Positions 1-7,579 of a DNA stretch of 31,267 nt are shown in pieces. The notes under the pieces were generated by a model. That model was not told the DNA's origin. It saw only the letters and a program-made list of their open reading frames with translations, and searched no databases. Positions within the stretch are counted from its first letter, which is position 1; each line of letters begins with the position of its first letter. The stretch is from an uncultured Acetatifactor sp. (GTDB lineage Bacteria > Bacillota > Clostridia > Lachnospirales > Lachnospiraceae), in contig CAJTZD010000015.1 in assembly GCA_910584235.1 (NCBI GenBank), positions 1 through 31,267 on the forward strand. The letters are read 5' to 3'. The translations under genes were made by a program, and so were the position numbers.

Positions 1-46
1 TTATTCGTATCTGTAAACAGTTTAGCACAAAGAAAGGCGGTTGTAT

Positions 47-170
47 ATGGAGATCACATACCATCAGGAAGGCGACTATCTGATTCCCGACCTCAAACTT
101 TCGGATACAACAGAGTATCAGATTGGGAAGTATGGACGGATGAGGAAGCGTTTTTTAGAAGAAAACCATA
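47..170 (+). pseudogene. TnpV N-terminal remnant
   Basis: The first ~40 codons read as the start of the transposon-encoded TnpV family, small proteins of unknown role carried by Tn4451-like and related elements with large serine recombinases. The signature is the KYGRMRKRFLEE stretch. An AAAGGCGG ribosome site sits 6 bases before the ATG at 47, which favours this start over the TTG at 41. Family resemblance ends near codon 40, where the usual C-terminal half should begin, and sequence of an AraC-type regulator follows at once. I read it as a broken leftover of an element, not a working gene. The assignment is from remembered family sequence. Confidence 0.6.
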
Positions 171-177
171 GGGGCAT

Positions 178-540
178 TTATTTTATTTTCAGCGCATTTT
201 TTCTTATGTTTCGGGCGTGTCATTGGCAGAATACATACGCCGTCGAAAAATGACACAGGCAGCGTTTGAACTGCAGCGGACAGACGAGAAAGTAATAGAT
301 ATTGCTTTGAAGTATGGCTATTCCTCTCCGACTTCTTTTAATCGGGCTTTTCAGAATGTTCATGGAATTACGCCAACAGCGGCGAAAGCTATGGGGTGTA
401 TCCTGCAGGCATATCCGTCAATTCAGTTTAGAATCGAAATAGCAGGAGGAAGTGCTATGGTGTATCACATTGCGGAAAAACAATCCCTGCTGTGTGTAAC
501 GCTGCCATGCCCTGCATTTTTGCTTCCGCTTCCCAGGTAA
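178..540 (+). pseudogene. AraC/GyrI-type transcription regulator remnant
   Basis: From about base 178 the frame encodes the middle of an AraC-family DNA-binding domain (FSYVSGVSLAEYIRRRKM, then a second helix-turn-helix containing YGYSSPTSFNRAF) followed by the first residues of a GyrI-like effector domain (FRIEIAGGSAMVYHI). The first helix-turn-helix and start codon are missing because the frame meets a TAG at 169-171. The GyrI domain stops after roughly 20 residues, then unrelated sequence runs to a TAA. Intact members are about 280-300 residues; only about 100 are recognisable here. Both ends are truncated, so function is not expected. Confidence 0.65.
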
Positions 541-687
541 ACTGTTCCAGAATAGAGCTCTTTTCAGGAAGCCGATCAGCTACCTGCGCCAGGCGGTATT
601 CGGCATAGGGAACGAGACGTCCATCGGCGTGCTGCGGATGGACAGGGCGGATAAGGTGGCGGGAAAGACTCCGTGGATGTGAAAGGA
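541..687. other. Unassigned remnant sequence between AraC and SSB fragments
   Basis: No start codon with a ribosome site and no recognisable domain was found on either strand. One minus-strand frame is open across this stretch and has ordinary protein-like composition, so it may be a further piece of the element that supplied the SSB fragment. I could not assign it to a family. Confidence 0.3.
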
Positions 688-845
688 CTACATTGCCAGC
701 TGGTCTCGGCGCAGGACTGCGGAGAGGAGGTTCTGGCAGTCCTTGTTGACCGACACGTTGAACTGGACATATTCCGTTTTGTTCTGGCCCGTCTGGAGCT
801 CCAGGTCTGCTGTGCCCCTGCCTGTGAGTGTGATTGGTGTAACAT
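688..845 (-). pseudogene. Frameshifted single-stranded DNA-binding protein remnant
   Basis: A good ribosome site (AAAGGAG, 8 bases before ATG at 845) starts MLHQ, and the neighbouring frame continues ITLTGRGTADLELQ and then TEYVQFNVSVNK. Together this resembles the N-terminus of the short SSB proteins found in Clostridia integrative elements. One base is missing at about 833-835, so the start and body lie in different frames. The body then ends at a TAG after ~45 residues, well short of a complete OB fold. Single-base loss plus truncation indicates decay. The family call comes from the motif pattern only. Confidence 0.5.
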
Positions 846-893
846 GGTGGGTTCTCCTTTTTTCATGAAAAAATGTCACTCCAATCCGCATAT

Positions 894-1526
894 TCAACTA
901 TTACTGTCAGGCTGTTGTCCATCATGGGCTTTCCACTGGCATTCCATAACCTGCATCTTGGAAAATACTGCCTGAAAGGAAGATTCTTCCGGAGAGCAGG
1001 CATAAATGCCAAACCTGATCTTTCCCTTCCCGTTATGCATATGGCAGACCCGCATCTGGCTGAAAGCCGCTCCATCCGCCGAGCACTCGATACAATAATC
1101 ATCCTCCCTGCGGCTGAACCGATACCACATTGTCTTTACGGATGCGCCTATGGCTGTAGTCGCCCAGTCCGAATATCCGTTGTTTGTCACCACGCTCCCC
1201 AGGTGCTGGTATTCTTCGTTTTCATATTCCACGGAAGCTTTCAGCCAGTTCTCGCTGTCCAGATACATCACGATGCCGCACTGGTCAAACCTGTGATGGC
1301 TGTCTGCAAAATCCGTCTTTACCACAAAACTGAAGTATTTCTCTTCTGTCTCCATCTGCAGGACAGGGGCATTGTCATTCCGAAAATGGTAATACGTCCT
1401 CTGCCACAAGTCCGTGCCAGGCTCTGTACGGATCATGATCTCACTGCCGCTGATCCTATAGTCAGATGGTTGGTTGACCCAAGCCAGCTTTTCCGTCTCA
1501 AATTTCATAAAATTCATTTTCTCCAT
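894..1526 (-). CDS. DUF1349 domain protein (concanavalin-like fold)
   Basis: A 210-residue protein that matches the DUF1349 family (also labelled 'regulation of enolase protein 1'), a concanavalin A-like beta sandwich of unknown biochemical role. Typical blocks are visible: DQCGIVMYLDSENWLKASVE near the middle and KIRFGIYACSPEESSFQAVF near the C-terminus. The length fits a complete single-domain member. There is no signal peptide or membrane segment, so it is probably cytoplasmic. The start at 1526 has only a weak AGAGA ribosome site; two more methionines at codons 4 and 7 are alternatives. It lies 28 bases after the DUF1801 gene on the same strand, so the two are probably co-transcribed. Confidence 0.75.
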   Translation of the reverse strand: MEKMNFMKFETEKLAWVNQPSDYRISGSEIMIRTEPGTDLWQRTYYHFRNDNAPVLQMETEEKYFSFVVKTDFADSHHRFDQCGIVMYLDSENWLKASVEYENEEYQHLGSVVTNNGYSDWATTAIGASVKTMWYRFSRREDDYCIECSADGAAFSQMRVCHMHNGKGKIRFGIYACSPEESSFQAVFSKMQVMECQWKAHDGQQPDSNS

Positions 1527-1554
1527 ATTTATTATCTCTCAAAATGGGTTCCGG

Positions 1555-1962
1555 TTACGCATGGTTTCCGGTTTCCCAGCACCACTTCGCAATCTTCTCA
1601 ATCAATGCGGCATCAATCCCGCCATAAGGGATGCGAATCGTCCCCTTATCTGTTTTGTAGCTTTGGAGCTCCTCCGCAAACTGCATCACGGCCGCAGGCC
1701 CCGGATACAGCCCGATGTGCCCCTTTGAAGCGGCAAAGTGAAGAATATTGTGCTTTTTCCAGTAGGTCGGCATGCTCCAGGAGATGCGTTCTTCCGCTTC
1801 CGGCAATGCGTTGCGGAGAATCTGTCGAATATGCTGCAGCGCTTCCTGCTTGTCCGCATCCTGGCTCAGGATATACTCGTCAATGGTCTTCGGCTTTTCG
1901 CCGCAGTAATGGCCCTGCTCTTTTTTCTTGAATTCCCTTCCGCATTTTGGGCATTTCCACAT
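1555..1962 (-). CDS. DUF1801 / YdhG-like protein with N-terminal zinc ribbon
   Basis: A 135-residue protein. Residues 1-20 form a small zinc ribbon (WKCPKCGREF, then HYC), and the rest matches the DUF1801/YdhG fold: a helical TIDEYI...IRQILRNALPEAEERISW region, MPTYWKKHNILHFAASKGHIG, and a final helix ending in W. Some relatives are called frataxin-like iron chaperones, but that role is not shown for this type. I chose the ATG at 1962 because the zinc ribbon begins there; the open frame extends to 2061 without family-like sequence. The ribosome site is poor. It is followed closely by the DUF1349 gene. Confidence 0.72.
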   Translation of the reverse strand: MWKCPKCGREFKKKEQGHYCGEKPKTIDEYILSQDADKQEALQHIRQILRNALPEAEERISWSMPTYWKKHNILHFAASKGHIGLYPGPAAVMQFAEELQSYKTDKGTIRIPYGGIDAALIEKIAKWCWETGNHA

Positions 1963-2097
1963 GGTTGTTTTCCCGCTTTCTCTTTCCCGCATGGACTCTT
2001 CAGCCGTATCGCCAAAGCCCTTTCCGATTTGTCCGTATATCTGCCCGGTAATCCCGATCATGTAACAGGCTTTCCCATTGCCGGCTCGTCCAACAGC

Positions 2098-2257
2098 TTA
2101 TCCAGGTATAGCCTCCGGTTCTTCCATTGTCCTTACGACCACCTGCCCGTTCCTGACCTGACGGCCTGCTTTTCTCAGCTGCTCCATGTTGGTGTCTGAG
2201 TAGAAAGGGTTCAGCGGGGCTGCCGCCTCAAAAGGGATCTGGCGGTCCCGCAGCGTT
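2098..2257 (-). pseudogene. RelB/DinJ-like antitoxin remnant
   Basis: The frame reads LRDRQIPFEAAAPLNPFYSD and then NMEQLRKAGRQVRNGQ, typical of the C-terminal part of Clostridia RelB/DinJ-family antitoxins, and ends at TAA (2098-2100). The N-terminal ribbon-helix-helix that would bind DNA is absent. Just upstream a separate ATG at 2273 opens a six-codon peptide ending in a run of seven A, after which the antitoxin frame is off by one base. No toxin gene follows; the DUF1801 gene comes next. This is a broken fragment. Confidence 0.45.
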
Positions 2258-2312
2258 TTTTTACCTTAGTCATGCTGTCACTTCTTTTCTGTCTCCATCA
2301 TAATACAGATGA

Positions 2313-2669
2313 ATGCAGAATGCAACAATAATCATTCAAATCGCCGCTCACAGCAACATGATGCACACAAACAATATGTATGGCGCCTGCTGTCTCGTGA
2401 TTTTCGTGCAAAATGCGCACGAAAACACTTCGCGGAAATTGTCCGTGAACAGTAACGGCTATCTCAAGGTACTGATACTGCTTGGGCAGGGAATCTTGAA
2501 GTTGAGACAGAAAAATGATATGATAGAGCCGGAAGAAGGCAATTTTGCACCGATATTTGAAGATATGGTGCGTTTGACGGAGGAAAAAGTCGATTGCAAT
2601 AAAGTAAATTATATTGCGACGGGCGGCAATGACGGGGTAACAGAGTTGATTTTGAAAGAATTATTTTAG
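2313..2669 (+). CDS. Hypothetical protein, only C-terminal part convincing
   Basis: The frame is open for 118 codons. The first ~65 residues look like chance translation (irregular hydrophobic and polar mix, no ribosome site). From the ATG at 2520 onward the sequence becomes protein-like, with an acidic stretch and a helix FAPIFEDMVRLTEEK, ending NYIATGGNDGVTELILKELF. I do not recognise the family. It may be the end of a longer gene whose front was lost in the same rearrangements that produced the remnants upstream. It precedes the next small gene by 12 bases on the same strand. Confidence 0.3.
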   Translation: MQNATIIIQIAAHSNMMHTNNMYGACCLVIFVQNAHENTSRKLSVNSNGYLKVLILLGQGILKLRQKNDMIEPEEGNFAPIFEDMVRLTEEKVDCNKVNYIATGGNDGVTELILKELF

Positions 2670-2681
2670 AAAGTGGCAGAA

Positions 2682-3005
2682 ATGGCTATATTTGACGTGA
2701 CTGTTTTATCAGAGGAAAATAAGGAAATATATCATGAAAAGGTGTTTGCCATGGATGAAGACACAGCGATGGATCAGGTGCTGGATGAGCTTGATAAAAA
2801 GGGGGTGCCTTATGGAATATGTATGGCAGAGGAAATGGGACAATGAAGCAATGAAGGCGTAGAGGATGTTGTGGATGAGATGCTTGCAATCCTCAGCGAC
2901 AGGGATATGCTTGTAAGGAAACAAGAGATGGAACAGGCGCAGGTGAAGCTTAACAGGATTTATAGGTACGGCCTTAAGGGAACAGAAGAGCAGGAAGGGG
3001 TATAG
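2682..3005 (+). pseudogene. Small hypothetical gene interrupted by in-frame TGA
   Basis: The ATG at 2682 opens a 54-residue acidic reading frame (MAIFDVTVLSEENKEIY at its start) that stops at TGA 2844-2846. The same frame then continues open for another ~52 codons (VEDVVDEMLAILSDRDM, a charged helix) to TAG 3003-3005. The continuing half has no ribosome site of its own and keeps a similar charged composition, which suggests one gene of ~107 codons split by a point change; two small separate genes are the alternative. No family recognised. It ends one base before the phosphatase start, so they form an operon. Confidence 0.4.
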
Positions 3006-3006
3006 G

Positions 3007-3684
3007 ATGGATATTAAATTGCAGGGAGTAAAGAATATCAGAGATTTTACAGAATATGGTTTTCAGGGATATATCCGTTCGGCACATCTGCATGACATGA
3101 CGGAAAGCGATGCGGAAAGCCTTTTAAAGAACTATAAACTGAGAATGGTTATCGATCTGAGGACTGGGGTAGAGAAGAATGAGCAGCCGGACCATGTCAT
3201 GGAAGGGGTAGAATATCTGCATATTCCGTTGTTCAATGAATCAAGGGTAGGGATATCCCACGAAAAAAGCACACAGCAGGACATGGACATGATGCTGCCG
3301 GATATGCCGGACTTATATAGGAAGATTGTAACAGATGAATTTTCCGTTGCCCAGATTAAAAAAGTGATGGAAGCAATTAATGCTAGAAGGGACGGAGCTG
3401 TCTTATGGCACTGTACAGAGGGAAAGGATCGGTGTGGGATTATCTCAGCGCTGTTCCTGCTATCAAGAGGGATAGATAAGGATACGGTTATGCAGGATTA
3501 TCTAAAGACAAATGAAGCATCCGGGAAAAAGGCGGAATATTATTATGCTGCAGTACTTGAGAAAAGCGGGAGCAGGGAAATCGCGGAAAAGGTGAAAGAT
3601 GCTTTCCTGGCAAAAAGGGAGTATATGGAGCCTGTTATTGAAATATTGATTTCACAGAGCAGGCAGTATTTTGGCAGGGATTGA
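3007..3684 (+). CDS. Tyrosine/dual-specificity protein phosphatase (Y_phosphatase3 type)
   Basis: A 225-residue cytoplasmic protein of the bacterial tyrosine phosphatase group related to LipA/MptpB. The N-terminus has the usual NIRDFTEYG and later MVIDLRTGVEKNEQPD blocks. The catalytic P-loop is HCTEGKDRCG at residues 135-144, with Cys136 the expected nucleophile and Arg142 the phosphate-binding residue. The second-to-last position is Cys (143) where most relatives have Thr. Length fits a whole enzyme without a lid insertion. It would remove phosphate from tyrosine or other phospho-residues; the substrate is unknown. It follows the split small gene with a one-base gap and ends before the convergent AraC gene. 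Confidence 0.85.
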   Translation: MDIKLQGVKNIRDFTEYGFQGYIRSAHLHDMTESDAESLLKNYKLRMVIDLRTGVEKNEQPDHVMEGVEYLHIPLFNESRVGISHEKSTQQDMDMMLPDMPDLYRKIVTDEFSVAQIKKVMEAINARRDGAVLWHCTEGKDRCGIISALFLLSRGIDKDTVMQDYLKTNEASGKKAEYYYAAVLEKSGSREIAEKVKDAFLAKREYMEPVIEILISQSRQYFGRD

Positions 3685-3813
3685 CGGGGAACTGTTTGCA
3701 ATGGCCGTAATGGCAAGGGGATAGCTGTGAATAAAGGGGTATCACCGACAAAATACCGCATGGGCATCTGGGGACTGGGAGCGGAGATGACGCGGCAGAC
3801 ATTGTGCCATGAA

Positions 3814-4656
3814 TTATCCATGCTCCCGATACTGTGTAGGCGTCATTCCCTCTATTCTTTTAAAAGCGCTGCAGAATACGCTTTCGCAGGAAAAGCCGGT
3901 GGAAAAGCAGATATCTTTCACCGGTTTTTCCGAGTTCTTGAGCAGATAACGCGCCAGGTTCATCCGGGTATTCAAAAGGTATTCATGGGGAGTAAAGCCG
4001 GTATGCCTCTTGAAAATCCGGATGAAATGGTAATCGCTTAAGCCGGCCAGGGATGCAAGCTGGCTGACAGAGAGATTTTCCGTACTATGCTCGCTGATAT
4101 AGGCGGTAATTTTCTCCACGATGCCGATATGGGCGCCCGTTTTCTCATCAGAGGGAGCATAGAGCAGGATGGCGGTCAGAATATCTGTCAGGTATTTTGA
4201 CAGTAGCGGTTCCCGGACAAGGCTCCCGGAGTCAAAAATGTCGTAGATGGAGGTCAGCTTGCTGATAATCGGCTGAGGGTCAGGGACGGTAAAGACATTG
4301 CCTACACGGCTGACAATATTACTGTACCAATGCCTGGCAGTAATACCGTCAAAATGGCACCACAGGCAGTCCCATCCTGTGGCGGAATAGTAAGCATGGC
4401 GCCTGTAACAGTCCAGAAGAACCAGCTGCCCTTTTCCGGCATTCAGAATCTGTCCGTCTGTTTCCAGGCACAGTGTCCCTTTCCCGACATACATCAGCAG
4501 GAAACTGTCAAAGGACTCCCGGGAAAGACGGTATCCCGGCAGATAGGTGAAATGCCCGCACTGTAGCGGGTACAAGAACATCTCCAGGGCGTTCTTGCTG
4601 GGAGAATAGATATAATATTTGGAATCCGATGTAATAAATTTCTCTTGTGAGTGCAT
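3814..4656 (-). CDS. AraC-family transcription regulator (cupin + HTH)
   Basis: A protein of 280 residues with an N-terminal cupin sugar-sensing domain (about 15-165, including GKGTLCLETDGQI and WCHFDGI) and two C-terminal helix-turn-helix motifs (about 185-280: LASLAGLSDYHFIRIFKRHT and ICFSTGFSCESVFCSAFKRI), ending GMTPTQYREHG. I chose ATG 4656 because GGAG lies 13 bases before it; the frame could extend 16 codons further to 4704 but that part overlaps the predicted promoter. It is transcribed away from the DUF5107/GH2 genes and shares their upstream region, so it is the likely regulator of that unit, probably responding to the sugar these enzymes release. Confidence 0.88.
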   Translation of the reverse strand: MHSQEKFITSDSKYYIYSPSKNALEMFLYPLQCGHFTYLPGYRLSRESFDSFLLMYVGKGTLCLETDGQILNAGKGQLVLLDCYRRHAYYSATGWDCLWCHFDGITARHWYSNIVSRVGNVFTVPDPQPIISKLTSIYDIFDSGSLVREPLLSKYLTDILTAILLYAPSDEKTGAHIGIVEKITAYISEHSTENLSVSQLASLAGLSDYHFIRIFKRHTGFTPHEYLLNTRMNLARYLLKNSEKPVKDICFSTGFSCESVFCSAFKRIEGMTPTQYREHG

Positions 4657-4691
4657 GGCTGCTTTCTGTCTCCTGCCGGTTTCGTGCCAAC

Positions 4692-4720
4692 ATTGTAGCA
4701 TCAAACATAGGAATAAACAA
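4692..4720 (-). promoter_or_regulatory. Predicted promoter of the divergent araC-type gene
   Basis: On the minus strand TTGTTT (4715-4720) is followed after 17 bases by TACAAT (4692-4697), with a TG extension one base before the -10. This is a good sigma-A match and leaves a leader of about 30 bases before the start at 4656. Confidence 0.5.
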
Positions 4721-4756
4721 GAGCAAAAAAACTAAATAAGACAACAATTTATCCTA

Positions 4757-4785
4757 TTGAGAGGCTTAATTGTCTGCAGTAAAAT
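4757..4785 (+). promoter_or_regulatory. Predicted promoter of the DUF5107-GH2 unit
   Basis: TTGAGA (4757-4762), a 17-base spacer and TAAAAT (4780-4785) lie about 40 bases before the DUF5107 start. An imperfect inverted repeat, CAATTTA (4745-4751) with TTAATTG (4766-4772), overlaps the -35 box and is a candidate binding site for a regulator. Confidence 0.45.
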
Positions 4786-4825
4786 GGATGCAATCTGAAA
4801 AAACCAAGGACGGAGGAAAGCAAAA

Positions 4826-7494
4826 ATGAATAATGCAGCAATTTGGGCCGAGAAAGTCATGATTCCCACCTACGAGATCGGAGAGGCGGAGAAGAACCCT
4901 ATCTTCCTGGACAAGCGGGTCTACCAGGGGAGCACGGGAAAAGTATATCCCTATCCCACCATCGAGAAAATCAGCGATATCAAAGCAGACAAGGAGTATG
5001 AGGCGGTCTTCCTGGAAAACGAATACCTGAAAGTGATGGTTCTTCCCGCTTTGGGTGGGCGCATCCAGAGGGCTTATGACAAGACAAACGGTTACGATTT
5101 TGTATACTATAATCATGTAATAAAGCCTGCCCTGGTAGGGCTTACCGGCCCCTGGATCTCCGGCGGCATCGAGTTCAACTGGCCTCAGCACCACAGGCCT
5201 ACCACCTATCTGCCTGTGGACTATGTGCTGGACGAAAAGGAGGACGGCAGCGTATCGGTGCTCCTGCATGACGTGGATCAGATGTACGGCACGAAAGGAA
5301 TTACGAAGATCAGTCTGTATCCGGGCAGGGCATACATTGAGATTACCGGGCAGCAATGCCCCAGACTTTTCTGTGGTGGGCGAACCCGGCGGCGGGAGCG
5401 GAACTGTCGGAGACGGAATCATGCCCTGGGGTAAGGGAGGAGGAGCTGCATCTTGCGGTCTACAGCGCGGAGGGAGAGTCTCTGGTGGAATACCGCCCGG
5501 AAGCGCCTGAGATTCCCAAACTGCCGGAGCCCGCCAGGGCGGCAAAGGAGCCTGCGGAGATTCAGACCTGCGAGGAACTGTACCTGACAGGACAGCATAT
5601 TGAGCAGTACCGCCATGCCACTTATCTGCCGGATCCTTATTACCTGGAAGGGCTGAAGCGGGATCCCGGCGATATCCGCATCAACAATGCTTACGGCCTG
5701 TTGCTGATGCGCAGGGGATGCTTTGAAAGGGCGCAGAAGTTCCTGGAGAAAGCCCTGGAGCGGCTTACAGAGCGGAATCCGAATCCCTACCACAGCGAGA
5801 CTTATTACTTGCTGGGGCTGTGCCTGCTCTATCAGGGAAAGGATGATGAAGGATATGACGCCTTTTATAAAGCCGCATGGAGCAGCGAGCAGCAGGATAA
5901 GGGTTTCTACTACCTTGCGGCCATTGATGCCAGGCATGGGCGGATAAAGCGCGCCCTGGAGCATGTGGAACGTTCCCTTGTGAAGAATGCCCATAATGTG
6001 AAAGCCAGGGGGCTGAAAGCGTATCTGCTGCGCAGGATGGGAGAGACGCAGGAGGCCCTGGCTCAGGTGCAGGATAACCTAAAGCTGGATTCCTTTGACT
6101 TTGTCTCCGGCAACGAGCGTATTCTTCTGGAGGGTGACGAAAGAGGAGAAAAGCGGCAGGCACTGAACAGGCTGATGCGGGATTTCGCTGAAAATTACCT
6201 GATGGCGGCAAGGGATTATGCGGAATGGGGGGCCTACGGGGAGGCAATCGGATTACTGGACAGCTGTACGAAAGAGTGGCCGATGCTCTTCTATTATAAG
6301 GCATACTATAGGAAGCAAGTAAAGTCAGAGGGGACGGAAGCTGCGATTGCCAGTCTGCTGGCCCAGGCGGAGGGCTGCAGGCCGGACTACTGTTTCCCCA
6401 ACAAACCGGAAGACATCGCGGTCTTGTGCTTTGCCATCCGGAGAGGGTGCCATGCAAAAGCGCCCTACTACCTGGGCTGCCTGTACTATGACAAGCTTCA
6501 GTGGCAGGAGTCGGTAAATCTGTGGGAGATGTCGGCCCGGACAGATGATGCTTTCCCTACGGTACACCGTAACCTGGCCCTGGCCTATTATAACAAACGG
6601 AAAGAACCGGAGAAGGCAAAGCAGGAACTGGAGAAAGCCTTTGCCCTGAACCCTGCAGATGTGCGCATCTTCCTGGAACTGGATCAGCTCCATAAAAAGC
6701 TGGGCTGGAGCTTCGAGGAACGTCTGGCGGATTATGAAGCCCATACAGAACTCCTGGAAGAAAGAGATGACCTGTATATTGAATATATTACTCTCGTAAA
6801 CCTGACAGGGAACCATAAAAAAGCCTACGACCGCATCATGGGCCATAAGTTCCATCCCTGGGAGGGCGGCGAAGGGAAGATCACGACCCAGTACACACTG
6901 GCGCTCTTAGGCCTGGCCCGGGCGGCGCTTAGGGAAAAGGACTGCAAACAGGCCGAAGAACTGCTGCGGGGGGCTTTCGCCTATCCTGAAAATCTGGGAG
7001 AAGGGAAACTGGAGGGGACGAAAGACAATCATCTCTACTACCATCTGGGGCTCGCGCTGGAGGGCCAGGGCAGGGAAGCGGAAGCGAAAGAATGCTTTGA
7101 AAATGCCGTTTTGGGCACCGATGAGCCTGCGGGAGCAATGTACTACAATGACCAGCCTGCCGATATGATTCTCTACCAGGGACTGGCCTACCTGAAACTG
7201 GGCAGGGTGCGGGAGGCAAAAGCCAGATTCTACCGTCTGATCGATTACGGTGAGAGGCATCTGGAAGACCAGGTGAAGATTCAGTATTTCGCAGTCTCCC
7301 TGCCGGAGTTTCTGATTTTTGACGAGGATTACACTCTGCGGAACCGCGCACACTGCTATTATCTGATGGCTCTGGGGAACATGGGGCTGGGGGATGAGGA
7401 GAAAGCGGCCGGGTATCTGGGGGAGGCCGTAAAAATAGAGCCCTCCCACATGATGTGCAGGGTGTACCGGAGCCTGATGACAGACAATGGATAA
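4826..7494 (+). pseudogene. DUF5107 + TPR protein, broken by internal deletion and frameshift
   Basis: A strong site (GGAGGAAAGC) precedes ATG 4826. The first ~175 codons are a normal DUF5107 N-terminus (YLKVMVLPALGGRIQRAYDK, WISGGIEFNWPQHHRP, YPGRAYIEITGQ). At about 5355 the family frame shifts by one (continuing PQTFLWWANPA), and after NPA the sequence jumps directly to the linker before the TPR part (EELHLAVYSAEGE). In the second DUF5107 gene of this window at least 150 residues follow the equivalent WWSN position, so most of the beta-sandwich half is missing here. From about 5570 to 7494 there are many tetratricopeptide repeats in an intact frame. The family is CAZyme-associated with unknown activity. 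As read, no full product is made; a TPR-only protein from an internal start is possible. Confidence 0.72.
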
Positions 7495-7579
7495 ACGGCT
7501 CCGCAGATTTTACAGCTGTCATAGGAAAGGACATGTGAAAGTACTGGACAAAACCATAATAATAGGGAGGCAATATAAA

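Noticed and set aside
873..1931. 352-codon open frame on the plus strand
   Set aside because: It is antisense to the DUF1349 and DUF1801 genes, whose protein sequences are clearly family-like; proline/arginine/cysteine-rich composition fits a shadow.
2844..2846. TGA read as selenocysteine or another amino acid
   Set aside because: No hairpin resembling a selenocysteine insertion element follows, and the surroundings are decayed; a plain stop mutation is simpler.
3727..3768. Plus-strand GVSPTKYR, like the end of an AraC protein
   Set aside because: Only eight residues fit, with no AraC-like sequence before them; probably coincidence.
4753..4762. CCTATTGAGA shared with 27369-27378 as a common operator
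   Set aside because: A single ten-base match within 31 kb is expected by chance, and the two sites lie differently relative to their promoters.
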